From positions 1 to 16,614 of the forward strand of contig CAJKQK010000046.1 in NCBI GenBank assembly GCA_905202055.1: 16,614 nt of DNA, given 5' to 3'. The stretch is from an uncultured Oxalobacter sp. Lineage in GTDB: Bacteria > Pseudomonadota > Gammaproteobacteria > Burkholderiales > Burkholderiaceae_D. The notes below the pieces were generated by a model. The model ran no database searches. It had not been told where the DNA came from and was given only the letters and a program-made list of their open reading frames with translations. The position numbers and the translations under genes were made by a program. Positions 8,201 through 16,146 of this stretch are shown piece after piece. Positions within the stretch are counted from its first letter, which is position 1. Each line of letters opens with the position of its first letter.

Positions 8201-8457
8201 AGCATCTTCGCCACGCTCGTCTGGACATAATCCATCGCACCCGCATCGATGCGTGACAGCCAGTGTGCATAACATTCCCCGGCCGAAGGATGATCGTCAA
8301 GCCCGAGCAACTCAAGCATCACGTCGCTTGCATACATCCGGCCGGCACCCGTCCCCGTATCGACACAAATCGACCAGAGCCCGGTATTGCTGGTATTCAA
8401 TACATCGCGCACCCAATCCGGATTGCCGAACAACTGGTTTTCCGTTACGGTTTTCAT
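5251..8457 (-). CDS. soluble PAS hybrid sensor histidine kinase with two receivers (one degenerate)
   Basis: A 1068-residue hybrid kinase for phosphorelay signalling. No transmembrane segment is seen, so it is probably cytosolic. The N-terminal 545 residues contain about four PAS-like segments (roughly 20-135, 155-275, 290-410 and 415-545), with a Lys/Glu-rich coiled stretch at 135-157. The HisKA H-box FLSKMSHDMRTP has the phospho-His at 574. The ATPase has its N-box around N688/N692, DDGIG at 726-730 and GTGLG at 756-760. Receiver 1 (about 809-925) has the acidic pocket VDDD, but Asn865 stands where the phospho-acceptor Asp should be and Trp912 where the conserved Lys should be. Receiver 2 (about 945-1067) is intact: E951/D952, acceptor D998, T1030 and K1052. 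No separate response regulator or output gene lies beside it, so the downstream partner is unknown. The start has GGGG about 9 bases upstream. The gene ends at the shared terminator. Confidence 0.95.
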   Translation of the reverse strand: MKTVTENQLFGNPDWVRDVLNTSNTGLWSICVDTGTGAGRMYASDVMLELLGLDDHPSAGECYAHWLSRIDAGAMDYVQTSVAKMLETGQFTEVRYLWHHPKWGDIYIRCGGKVYRRDGSEIELRGYHQNISELLELKEENLQKKQQLIEVEKEKNRYNSLFESVMCGIVQYRLAENGNVVFKNANHEAIRIFGYGPEEFWNKREWHFPSLVAPEDWTQVSGEMAGLQKVGDKSHFEYRLLKKDGTPCWVIGCAEIILDVDGETVFQSVFLDIDDSKKAEIERAMLAEQVQASNELLRISLEHTRTSEFYYYPEKRLLVVPERSQRLYHCKARYENMPEGFAEDFVDPVSRAGFVKMYERIHRNGKTSSCELKVRDSDVWTRTTLSTVTVKDGKPVFVVGVVEDITKEKNIELENIQLHAIYDYIMNNDYDLMSVGDVDRNVYSMRFSDNVDKRGMPLSGNLFEGYAGFIEKFVHPDERSRVAEECDLQRLMKELEREGGSYSFYYRSTDDPPRFKEGKISYFNGFRDRMLLTVRDVHDMRVREERVRQTLTDALMVAEKANMAKSDFLSKMSHDMRTPMNGIIGLAMIAEKYRHDPVRMKEYFSKITVASHHLLGLINDVLDMSKIDSGKIVLVTERFNLVSLVKDVVDIVMPDLKSRKHAVRMSVASGVHERVEGDQLRLQQVFMNILSNAVKFTPPGGHIGIDVSESPSPFAGYGCYRLVFSDDGIGMSKEYLKKIFVPFEREDNSMTSKISGTGLGMPISKAIVEMMNGSFDVKSERGVGSTFTVTVHLKHQPAGADIDTGFLRGRPVLVVDDDAGRGRETVAMLNGLGVVAKQIDTARRALGRILDADESDHPYYAVLMNDGIFDMEPSEFARRIRLREKHPLVLVLCSDDPEGVIRVPEVDAVLSWPLEKAALVSTLAALHDEPENEPGVSQRTDFTGRRILLVEDNELNLEIAAEILKMTEATVETAEDGAEAVAMVDQSPEGHYDMVLMDIQMPVMDGYAATHHIRELPRHDVSALPIVAMTANAFPEDVKKALDAGMNGHIAKPVDLSVLYQVLNRWLK

Positions 8458-9004
8458 GATAAATGCCCCAGTTCTGATTCAACCCCGATCGCCACAATAG
8501 AAATATGTTTCCAGAAAGATATAATCTGAAACCATTCTAAACGTTCCATGAAATAAAAAGAAGTTACATAACTGACAATCATTCATTCCACTGGCAAAAA
8601 AAGAGCTGAATCATCTCCCTCACGAACCGGCCTGATCATGAGCCGATAAAAAAACCGGACAGAAAAAGGCTTTCATAAAGACAAGGCCGATGAAGAACAG
8701 CTCGGGTACTGGCGCAGGAAAATCAATATCCCTCAACCAGAAACCGAAGAAAAAGCCCTCACCAGCGCGTAAAAACCGGCTGTTTTCCTGTCTGAAAAAA
8801 AACCTTGAACCACAGGCGACGCCTGACATGGCGGCAAAAGCACTATTCGTCGAACCACAAATCCCGCATATCGGCAACACCTTTCCCGATTTTTTGAACA
8901 ACACTCAACATTTATCAGAACATTGCCCATCCGTTAATTTTATTCTGCAGAAAACACATCCTTAAAGGAAATTTTCTTTCACTTCTTTTTTAACGGGAAA
9001 TAAA
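8458..9004. other. 547-base divergent intergenic region, no convincing gene
   Basis: This gap separates the start codons of the kinase and the exported Sel1 protein. I see no tRNA, rRNA or known riboswitch. A small palindrome, AGTTA-CA-TAACT (8562-8573), lies upstream of the kinase. TAGAAT- and TATATC-like -10 candidates are present on the minus strand between about 8515 and 8545, but without good -35 partners. The Sel1 gene has its RBS (GGGA) at 8995-8998. Short open frames exist on both strands but are Lys/Pro-rich or Phe/Cys-rich without family features. Confidence 0.5.
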
Positions 9005-9673
9005 ATGGCAAACAAAACTTTTCAGAAAACCCTGCTGGGCTGCTCCATCGCCCTGATGTCCGCTTTCGTCGCCGGCAACGCCAGCGCTGCCAAAAAAGTC
9101 GACGATACCTACTCCAGACTGAACCAGTGTATCGGCTACTACAACCAGAGCCAGTACACCCAGGCAATCCCCTGCTTCACCCCGCTGGCCAAAGCCGGTA
9201 ACGATCAGGCACAAACCTATCTGGGCATCATGTACCAGCATGGCTTCGGCACCACCAAAGACATGGCAACTGCCGCCCAGTGGTATAACAGGGCCGCAAG
9301 GCAGGGTGACCAGTGGGCCTACGACAACCTGAAAGCCATGGGCAATCCGAAACTGGCGACCGGCAAGACCTGGGCGGATTACAAAAACACCGTCGAACAG
9401 AAAGCCGCAGCCGGTGACGCACAGGCACAAACCGCTCTTGGCAGCCTGTACTACTACGGCGTCGGTGGCGTCAAACAGGACTACGACACCGCCAAAAACT
9501 GGTACGCCAAAGCCGCCGTCAATGGCGATGCAGCCGCCATGAACTATATCGGCCGCATGTATTACTACGCACTGGGCGTCGAACAAAACTCCATGATGGC
9601 CAAACAATATCTGAACGCCGCCGCCAAGGCCGGCAGTGTCCAGGCCAAAGCACTGTTGAAAAAAATAAGATAA
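9005..9673 (+). CDS. exported Sel1-repeat protein
   Basis: A 222-residue periplasmic or secreted protein. The Sec signal peptide has a Lys-containing start, a hydrophobic core (LLGCSIALMSAFVAG) and an ASA cleavage site, so the mature chain should begin near Ala29. The mature part has Sel1-like repeats around residues 64-101 (AQTYLGIMYQHGFGTTKD segment), 136-173 (AQTALGSLYYYGVGGVKQD segment) and 174-210, plus one degenerate unit between them. Two cysteines, 42 and 57, near the mature N-terminus could form a disulfide. Sel1 proteins usually act as interaction scaffolds in envelope or signalling complexes; the partner is unknown. GGGA at 8995-8998 is correctly spaced from the ATG. The gene is monocistronic, with its own terminator about 35 bases beyond the stop. 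It differs clearly in composition and anchoring from the Sel1 lipoprotein at 340-1224, so the two are not recent duplicates. Confidence 0.92.
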   Translation: MANKTFQKTLLGCSIALMSAFVAGNASAAKKVDDTYSRLNQCIGYYNQSQYTQAIPCFTPLAKAGNDQAQTYLGIMYQHGFGTTKDMATAAQWYNRAARQGDQWAYDNLKAMGNPKLATGKTWADYKNTVEQKAAAGDAQAQTALGSLYYYGVGGVKQDYDTAKNWYAKAAVNGDAAAMNYIGRMYYYALGVEQNSMMAKQYLNAAAKAGSVQAKALLKKIR

Positions 9674-9708
9674 GCTTTTTTTCAGAAAACCAGCAACAGC
9701 AACTTGAC

Positions 9709-9732
9709 GGCCGGATTTTATCCGGCCTTTTT
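9709..9732 (+). terminator. Rho-independent terminator of the exported Sel1 gene
   Basis: GGCCGGAT (9709-9716) and ATCCGGCC (9720-9727) form a perfect 8-base stem with a 3-base loop, followed by TTTTT (9728-9732). Confidence 0.92.
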
Positions 9733-9735
9733 CAG

Positions 9736-10419
9736 TTGGAAAACGCCATCATGCCGCTTCGCCAAACATGTCACCTGCCTTGCACGTCCATTGTCCTGAC
9801 AAGACGGGCGAGTCGTGCTGACGATTCTCTTGTTGCCGACACTGTCAGACGCTCCCACCTCCATCATGACAACCTGAGCGTTACCTTCGGCGATGCATCC
9901 TGCACGGGGCGGGTCGGCAACCGCCGCACCGTCACCGTCCATGACGCGAACGGCACAGGTATATCGGCACCAGTCACGGCAGCCTTATCACCAAAAACGC
10001 CGCCATCATCACCAACGGAGCCAGCCGTACCGGCCTGTCTGCCACCGACACGGGACAACGGCCTGAAACTGTCTGCATCCCGAACGCAAAAAACCATCAT
10101 CACCCCGGGTAACGATTACGCCGGACAACGCTACGATGGAGCCGGAAAAGAAAACAAAACCATCAAGGCAGAACTGAAACCGGTCAAGGGACGCCCCGGC
10201 GACATACTCCACGACCCGCTCACCTGCGGAAATACCCTGACCGGCCCCATCGTGTGGACCGGATGGTTTTCTTCTGAAAAATCAAAACATCCGTCTGTCC
10301 CCTCCACACTCCTGTATTGCCATTGTGCCAACGCAAGGGAGTCTTTCTTCCGGGCATCATTATTTCAACATGTGCCAGCCCCGCACGGATATTTTCCAGC
10401 ACAAGCACACTATTATTAA
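9736..10419 (+). pseudogene. doubtful or decayed ORF in the gap before the adhesin gene
   Basis: One frame is open for 227 codons from a TTG at 9736 (first ATG at 9751), immediately after a terminator. Its translation matches no family I know. It is rich in Cys, His, Pro and Arg in places and has neither a signal peptide nor a recognisable domain. Codon choice is good for this genome only in patches: about 9860-9955 in this frame, then about 9960-10060 in the next frame (IGTSHGSLITKNAAIITNGA and onward, stop at 10110), then about 10060-10200 back in the first frame. That pattern suggests a frameshifted remnant of a Ser/Thr/Asn/Gly-rich surface protein, perhaps autotransporter-like, rather than an intact gene. 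It could equally be non-coding. Nothing else is seen in the 760 bases between the Sel1 gene and the adhesin promoter. Confidence 0.3.
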
Positions 10420-10494
10420 AAGTAATATAATGCATAACTTTAAGTAATATCAATTACTTGCAGGAAACGTGCACGAATTACCAAGAGGCAATGA
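10420..10494 (+). promoter_or_regulatory. adhesin promoter region with AGTAATAT half-sites and RBS
   Basis: A perfect -10 TATAAT lies at 10426-10431, with no good -35 at the expected distance. The octamer AGTAATAT occurs at 10421-10428, overlapping the -10, and again 22 bases later at 10443-10450. The second copy belongs to a perfect inverted repeat, AAGTAAT (10442-10448) and ATTACTT (10453-10459) around ATCA. Placement over and just after the -10 fits repressor binding. The RBS AAGAGG (10483-10488) is 6 bases before the ATG at 10495. Confidence 0.5.
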
Positions 10495-13400
10495 ATGAAC
10501 CGCAATCACCGTACCGTCTGGAATGAAAGAACCCAAAGCTGGACAGCCGTCTCCGAGCTGGCGAAAGGCCGCACGAAAGGCAATGGCAAGGCGAAAAAAA
10601 ATGTCGTCGCCGCCATGATGCTGCTGACACTGCACAGCCAGCTAATGCCACTCGCCCATGCCTACACGCCCAGCGTTTCCGGTACGACGGTCAATAACGA
10701 GACGCTCAATGCAGGCGAAAGCCAGAGCGTCCTCTCCGGCGGCATTGCCAACAGCACGACGGTCAACTCCAGCGGTTCGCAGACCGTTCTTGACGGCGGC
10801 GTCACCAACGGCACCATCGTCAACGGCAACGGCACACAGGGAGTCAGCACCGGCGGTGTCGCCAACAGCACCACCGTGAACACCGGCGGAACCCTGTTTG
10901 TCAATAATGGGGCCGTTGCCTCGGGTACCCAGGTGAATACAGGAGGTTTTTACCAGATCAATATCGGAGGCACCGATAGCGGGACGGTCGTAAACGGGGG
11001 GCAGGACCGGGTTTTCGGCACAGCCAATGACACCACCGTGAATGGCGGCGTGCAAACCATTTTTGCTGGCGGCGTGGCCAACAGCGGTGCCATTAACTCG
11101 GGTGGTTCCCAGGTTGTCAACGGCACCACCCAAGACGTCACGATCCATTCCGGAGGGACACAGACCGTCGCAAGTGGCGGCGCTACCAGTGGTTCCCTGA
11201 TCTATGGTGGCCAGCAAACCGTCAATAGCGGAGGCACCGCCACCAGCGCCGTCATCAATTCGGCAGGCACTCAGAATCTCAATAGCGGTGCGACAGCCAG
11301 TGGCACAACCATCACCGGCGGAATACAGCGTGTCTCGAGCGGCGCCTCGGCCGGCCAGACCACTATCAACGGCGCAGCCTCACAATATGTCTACTCGGGG
11401 GGTGTCGCCAACGATACCTCCATCGCCTCATCCGGCATCCAGACAGTCGCCGGGAGCGCCAACAACGCCAATGTATCGTCCGGTGGACGGCAATATGTCG
11501 ACTCGGGCGGCCGGACCAGCGGTACCATCGTCAGTTCAGGCGGCCTGCAAACCGTTTCAGCCGGTGCAATCGCTTATGATACCGTTGCCGGTGGCATCTA
11601 TGGATCGACCGGCGGACTGCGCGGACAACAGGCTGTTTATGGCACGGCACAGGGAGGTACCTTCAACAGTGGCGGTTACCAGTATATCGCTATCGGAGGA
11701 ACCGCCTACAGCGCCACTATCAACAGTAACGGCGAACAGGGCGTATGGGGAACGGCCAACAGTACGGTGGTCAATAGTGGCGGAATCCAGAAAATCAATT
11801 CCGGTGGAACGGCCGGCAATACGAGTCTCACCGGTGCAGGAGCCGCCCAGACCGTCAGTTCCGGCGGCATCGCCACCAGCACCACCCTGTCTGCCGGTGC
11901 AGACCAGACGGTTTCCAGTGGCGGCGTCACCAGCCATACCAGCGTCATCAACGCCAACCAGACGATCGAGCGTGGGGGCAGCGCCAGCGATACGATCCTG
12001 AGTGTGAATGGCAGGCAGAACCTTTCCGGAACAGCCACCAACACCACGATCAATTCCGGCGCAACGCAATGGATATTCAACAGCGGCCTTGCGGAAAACA
12101 CCGAAATCAACAATGCGGGCAACCAGTATGTCCAGAACGGGGCGTCCGCCAACAGTACCACGATCAATGCAGGCGGAACACAAACCGTGTTCAATGGCGG
12201 CAACGCCACCTCCACCACTGTCAATAACAGTGGCGAACAAATCGTTTCCAGTGGAGGGAGTGCGGGGACAACCACCGTCAATTCCGGCGGCAAACAGACC
12301 GTCACTTCCGGTGCCAGTACCGACAACACGACCCTGAACCTGTCCGGTTCCCAGAACCTTTCCGGGACAGCCAACAGCACGACCATCAATCAGGGAACGC
12401 AACACATATTCTCCGGCGGCATCGCCACGAATACCACCATCAATTCAGGGTACCAGATGGTCTATGGCGGTTCGTCCACCGATACCGTCATCAACGGCGG
12501 GGGACAGCATGTGTATGGAGGAGCCGTTGCCGAAAACGTCATTATCAACAATAGCGGACAACAATACAGCTACAGCGGCGCCATACTCAATAACACGACC
12601 GTCAACACCGGTGGCATACAAACCATCAACGGCACCGCCACCAGCACGACCGTCAGCGGCGGTACACAATACGTCTATACGACGGGGATAGCCAACAGCA
12701 CAACCATTACCGGTAACGGCTATCAATCCATCATCAGCGGGGGCCGTACCGTTGACACGGTCATCAATTCAGGGTCCCAGAGGATCGGTGCCGGCGGCAT
12801 TGCCACGAACACGACGATTGACATGGGCTCGCAAACCATTGAAGGAACGGCCAACACAACGATTCTGAATTCCGGCGCGATCCAGTCTGTCAACAATGGC
12901 GGGATCGCCAACGACACCACGGTCAACAGTGGCGCCAGACAATTCATTTCCAGCGGCGGGACAGCCAACGAAAGCGACATCGGCCAGGCAGGCAGCCAGA
13001 CCATATTAACCGGAGGCTTGGCCAGCGCGACCACCATCAATGGCGGAATGCAAACCGTCAATTCCGGGGGCACCGCCAACGACACCACAATCAACAGCGC
13101 AGGTGTGCAAAACGTTTTGAACGGCGCTCTGGCGACCAGCACGGTCATCAACAACAGCGGCACCCAGAACGTCTCCGCGGGTGGCAGCGCCAGTGTCACG
13201 ACGGTCAATTCGGGGGGACAACAGCTGGTGGCGGGAACCGCTACCGACACCACCATCAATAGCGGCGGCTATCAATCGGTTGACGGAACGGCCAACAGCA
13301 CCCTGATCAACAACGGCGGCCACCAGATGATCCAGAGTGGCGGCATGGCCAGCGATACAGACATCATTTCGGGCGGCCAGCAATCCGTCAGCGGAACGGC

Positions 13401-15474
13401 AAACAATACCCGGATATCGTCCGGTGGATTGCAGAATGTCTATGATGGCGGAACAGCCAGTGCCACAACAGTCAGTTCAGGCGGGAACCAGTACGTATTC
13501 AGTGGAGGTGCCACCAGTGCGACCGTCGTCGATGGCGGCTGGCAGGTCATTCATGGGGAAGCGGCCGATACCACCCTGAACGCCGGCAAACAGACGATTG
13601 CCAGTGGAGGAACGGCACACAACACGACAGCCTATGCAGGCGAAATTGATATCGAGTCCGGAGGCACCGCCACCGATACGATAGCGGAAGGCGGAAACAT
13701 CAGCGTTTCTTCCGGCGGAATCATCAATGGCACTACGCAAATCAATGGTGCCGCCACCATCGGTGGCCAGCTCATTACCAACAACGGAACCCTGCTGCTG
13801 AACCAGAACATGGACAGCACCATCAGTGTGCCCATTGCCGGAACCGGCGATCTCGTCAAGACGGGAACGAACACCCTTACCCTGAACAATACCAACACCT
13901 ATACCGGCGGGACGACCCTGTCCTCAGGCATCCTCTATATCGGCGGCACGGCAGCCGACAGCAGCGCCAGCATCCAGGGCCCCGTTGACGTCAATGGCGG
14001 TTTCCTCGGCGGCTTCGGACAAATCGCCGGTGCCGTCACCGTCAACAACGGCGGAACCGTCCGGCCCGGCAACGGCAGTGCCGACGGGACCCTCACACTG
14101 GGGAGCATCCATTTCAAAAACGGCTCCACATTCGACACCGGAATCAACGATGACGGCAATCATAACAAACTGGTCGCCAGCAATACACTGGGCACCGGAA
14201 CCGTCCTGATCGACAATGGCAGCAACCTCGCCATTCACGCCGCCCCCGGAGAATGGAAAGCCAGTACGACTTACACGATCATCGACACCACCCATGGCGT
14301 GACAGGAACCTTCACCAACGTCACGTCCGATCTGGCCTTCCTGAACCATACGGTCGATTACAGCAACCCCGACCAGGTCAGGCTCATCATGACCCGTAAC
14401 AATACCGGTTTCGATGACGTCGGCTACACCTACAACCAGCGAAACACCGGTTATGGCGTGGAAAGCCTCGGCGCAGGCAATCCTGTCTACGACCAGATCG
14501 TCAGCATGGACAAGGCCGATGCCATCCACTCCTTCGACAACCTTTCCGGCGAAATCCACGCCAGCACCAAGAGCGCCCTCCTGGAAAACAGCCGTTACGC
14601 AAGAGATAGTGTCTTCAACCACCTGAACAACGTCTTGTTGGAAACGCCCGAAGCGAACCGCCTCGTCTGGACAAATGTCTGGGGCCACGATGGACACCTG
14701 AAAGACGACGGCAACGCCACCCGGCTGGACAACAGGGGATTCGGCCTCATGCTCGGCTCGGATATTGTCCGGGACGGCAAAAACACCCTCGGCGCAGCGA
14801 TCGGATACGAACATACCCGGCTTTCCGCCGGAGGCGTGCGCAATTCAACCTCCGACGTCAACGCCATCCATTTGATGGGATACGGGCAAACCCGGGCAGG
14901 CTGGATCGACCTCAAAGGCGGCGCGGGCTACAGCTGGTACCGGATCGATACCGAACGGAACGTTTCCGTCGGTAACCTCCAGTCCCAAAACACCGCCAAA
15001 TACGATGCGGGCATGATCCAGCTTTTCGCCGAAGGCAGCCACCGTTTCGAATTGACGGAAAAAACCAGTGTCACGCCATATGCCCAACTGACATGGCAGC
15101 GCATCCATACGGACAGTTTCACCGAAAAGGGAAATGATGCCCGGTTGCACGGACACAGCAGCAATGACAACGCCCTCGGATCGACGCTGGGTGTTCGCGG
15201 AGAACACGCTCTCGGCACCAATAGCCGCCTGTACGCCGACCTTGGCTGGCAGCATCGCTATGGCAGCGTGGAACCGGATACCGACCTGAACTTTACGGGA
15301 AGCCGAACCTACAATATCAAAGGTGTGCAAAACAACCGCAACAGCGCCCTGATCGGCATCGGAGCACAGATCGAGCCGCAGAAAAACATGAACCTGCAAC
15401 TGGGCTACGAAGGCGCGTTCGGCAACCAGATCAAAGATCATGCCCTGCAAGTCCGCTTTAGCATCGCCTTCTGA
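10495..15474 (+). CDS. AIDA-like self-associating autotransporter adhesin
   Basis: A 1659-residue type Va autotransporter, exported by Sec and inserted in the outer membrane by BAM, with its passenger displayed on the surface. Residues 1-28 are an extended signal peptide region (NRNHRTVWNERTQSWTAVSE), followed by a signal core and an AHA cleavage site (mature from about Tyr57). Residues about 60-1085 are a beta-helical stalk of strand-loop-strand repeats of about 19 residues (T-INSGG-Q-V-SGG-A). A passenger-associated transport repeat (TGDLVKTGTNTLTLNNTNTY) lies at about 1117-1145, then a junction/autochaperone region to about 1385. The C-terminal 275 residues are the 12-stranded beta-domain, ending VRFSIAF with the terminal Phe expected for BAM recognition. 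Relatives (AIDA-I, Ag43, TibA) mediate aggregation and adhesion, and several are heptosylated by a neighbouring glycosyltransferase; none is visible in this window. AAGAGG supports the start. The gene is monocistronic with a terminator downstream. Confidence 0.96.
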   Translation: MNRNHRTVWNERTQSWTAVSELAKGRTKGNGKAKKNVVAAMMLLTLHSQLMPLAHAYTPSVSGTTVNNETLNAGESQSVLSGGIANSTTVNSSGSQTVLDGGVTNGTIVNGNGTQGVSTGGVANSTTVNTGGTLFVNNGAVASGTQVNTGGFYQINIGGTDSGTVVNGGQDRVFGTANDTTVNGGVQTIFAGGVANSGAINSGGSQVVNGTTQDVTIHSGGTQTVASGGATSGSLIYGGQQTVNSGGTATSAVINSAGTQNLNSGATASGTTITGGIQRVSSGASAGQTTINGAASQYVYSGGVANDTSIASSGIQTVAGSANNANVSSGGRQYVDSGGRTSGTIVSSGGLQTVSAGAIAYDTVAGGIYGSTGGLRGQQAVYGTAQGGTFNSGGYQYIAIGGTAYSATINSNGEQGVWGTANSTVVNSGGIQKINSGGTAGNTSLTGAGAAQTVSSGGIATSTTLSAGADQTVSSGGVTSHTSVINANQTIERGGSASDTILSVNGRQNLSGTATNTTINSGATQWIFNSGLAENTEINNAGNQYVQNGASANSTTINAGGTQTVFNGGNATSTTVNNSGEQIVSSGGSAGTTTVNSGGKQTVTSGASTDNTTLNLSGSQNLSGTANSTTINQGTQHIFSGGIATNTTINSGYQMVYGGSSTDTVINGGGQHVYGGAVAENVIINNSGQQYSYSGAILNNTTVNTGGIQTINGTATSTTVSGGTQYVYTTGIANSTTITGNGYQSIISGGRTVDTVINSGSQRIGAGGIATNTTIDMGSQTIEGTANTTILNSGAIQSVNNGGIANDTTVNSGARQFISSGGTANESDIGQAGSQTILTGGLASATTINGGMQTVNSGGTANDTTINSAGVQNVLNGALATSTVINNSGTQNVSAGGSASVTTVNSGGQQLVAGTATDTTINSGGYQSVDGTANSTLINNGGHQMIQSGGMASDTDIISGGQQSVSGTANNTRISSGGLQNVYDGGTASATTVSSGGNQYVFSGGATSATVVDGGWQVIHGEAADTTLNAGKQTIASGGTAHNTTAYAGEIDIESGGTATDTIAEGGNISVSSGGIINGTTQINGAATIGGQLITNNGTLLLNQNMDSTISVPIAGTGDLVKTGTNTLTLNNTNTYTGGTTLSSGILYIGGTAADSSASIQGPVDVNGGFLGGFGQIAGAVTVNNGGTVRPGNGSADGTLTLGSIHFKNGSTFDTGINDDGNHNKLVASNTLGTGTVLIDNGSNLAIHAAPGEWKASTTYTIIDTTHGVTGTFTNVTSDLAFLNHTVDYSNPDQVRLIMTRNNTGFDDVGYTYNQRNTGYGVESLGAGNPVYDQIVSMDKADAIHSFDNLSGEIHASTKSALLENSRYARDSVFNHLNNVLLETPEANRLVWTNVWGHDGHLKDDGNATRLDNRGFGLMLGSDIVRDGKNTLGAAIGYEHTRLSAGGVRNSTSDVNAIHLMGYGQTRAGWIDLKGGAGYSWYRIDTERNVSVGNLQSQNTAKYDAGMIQLFAEGSHRFELTEKTSVTPYAQLTWQRIHTDSFTEKGNDARLHGHSSNDNALGSTLGVRGEHALGTNSRLYADLGWQHRYGSVEPDTDLNFTGSRTYNIKGVQNNRNSALIGIGAQIEPQKNMNLQLGYEGAFGNQIKDHALQVRFSIAF
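10678..13740 (+). repeat. AIDA-type strand-loop-strand repeat array in the adhesin stalk
   Basis: About fifty or more degenerate units of roughly 19 codons encode the pattern SGG-A-xTT-NSGG-Q-V. Two unit types alternate irregularly. The long one carries an SGGxAxxT turn. The shorter one carries GTAxxT and has lost about two to three residues of the turn. DNA-level divergence between units is high, so the array is not a recent expansion. Confidence 0.9.
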
Positions 15475-15497
15475 GAACAGGCAAATCATGGCCCTGA

Positions 15498-15529
15498 AAA
15501 AAAACCTCCGGCATGCCAGAGGTTTTTTT
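15498..15529. terminator. bidirectional Rho-independent terminator
   Basis: Arms AAAAAAACCTC (15498-15508) and GAGGTTTTTTT (15519-15529) are perfectly complementary around a 10-base loop that itself contains GGCATGCC. T tracts are present on both strands. It lies between the convergent adhesin and mntP genes. Confidence 0.9.
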
Positions 15530-15561
15530 ATGAATCATGAACACAGAGGAATGCGATCCCT

Positions 15562-16146
15562 TCAAAACGGAACGCTCGAATAAAGCACCTTGATACCGAT
15601 AACGATCAGAATGAGGCCACCCCACAGATCGGCACGGATCCGTTTCGTGACATGCTTGCCGAAGCGGATGCCGACCAATACGCCGGTAAACGACAAAACG
15701 AGCGTCACCAAACCGATGACAAGGACGGGATAAATCATGGAATGCAGGGTGCTCATGCCCATAAAGGCAAACGTCATGCCGACCGCCAGAGCGTCCAGAC
15801 TGGTCGCCAGCGCCATCCCGAAAACGAACTTCGGGTTGCTCGCGTCAAAGGGCCTGCTTTCCCCCTCTTCCCTGACCTTGAACGATTCACGAAGCATGCG
15901 AATGCCCAGAAAAGCCAGAATCGCAAAAGCGATCCAGTGATCCACATTGTCGATCAGGCCACGAAAATGAAACGCCCCCAGCCAGCCAATAAGTGGATTG
16001 ACGATCTGGAAAAAGCAGAAAGACAGCGCGATCATCAAAATGGGACGCCACTGAACCCGCTGAAGGGAAACCCCGCTGGCAATGGAGACGGCAAAACCGT
16101 CCATCGCCAGACCGAGGGCAAGACCCCAAATTTCAAAGCCGGACAT
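15562..16146 (-). CDS. mntP: MntP-family manganese efflux pump
   Basis: A 194-residue inner-membrane exporter of Mn(II) with about six hydrophobic helices, the usual length for the family. It is an inverted repeat of two halves, each with the family signature: LGLAMDGFAVSI around Asp16 and ATSLDALAVGMTFAF around Asp118. To my knowledge these positions match the two essential aspartates of the E. coli protein. PLIGWLGAF, NHWIAF-like DHWIAFAILAFLG and the closing GGLILIVIGIKVL segment also match. A charged cytoplasmic loop lies at about 88-103. The RBS is weak (GGA about 8 bases upstream of ATG). The start is overlapped by a short upstream frame (16133-16240), so translational coupling is possible. 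I did not find the conserved core of the yybP-ykoY manganese riboswitch in the leader. A promoter and two palindromes upstream may control it. Its 3' end faces the shared terminator. Confidence 0.95.
   Translation of the reverse strand: MSGFEIWGLALGLAMDGFAVSIASGVSLQRVQWRPILMIALSFCFFQIVNPLIGWLGAFHFRGLIDNVDHWIAFAILAFLGIRMLRESFKVREEGESRPFDASNPKFVFGMALATSLDALAVGMTFAFMGMSTLHSMIYPVLVIGLVTLVLSFTGVLVGIRFGKHVTKRIRADLWGGLILIVIGIKVLYSSVPF

Noticed and set aside
8620..8904. 94-codon minus-strand ORF in the same gap
   Set aside because: It is opposite and overlapping to the previous frame, Phe- and Cys-rich, with no RBS or recognisable domain.
8690..8965. 91-codon plus-strand ORF upstream of the exported Sel1 gene
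   Set aside because: The product is Lys/Pro-rich with no family features. AAGG lies only 3 bases from the ATG. Codon use is unlike the neighbouring genes.
10678..13740. CRISPR array or tandem satellite
   Set aside because: The periodicity is at protein level with divergent DNA and one continuous reading frame. There are no identical repeats with unique spacers.
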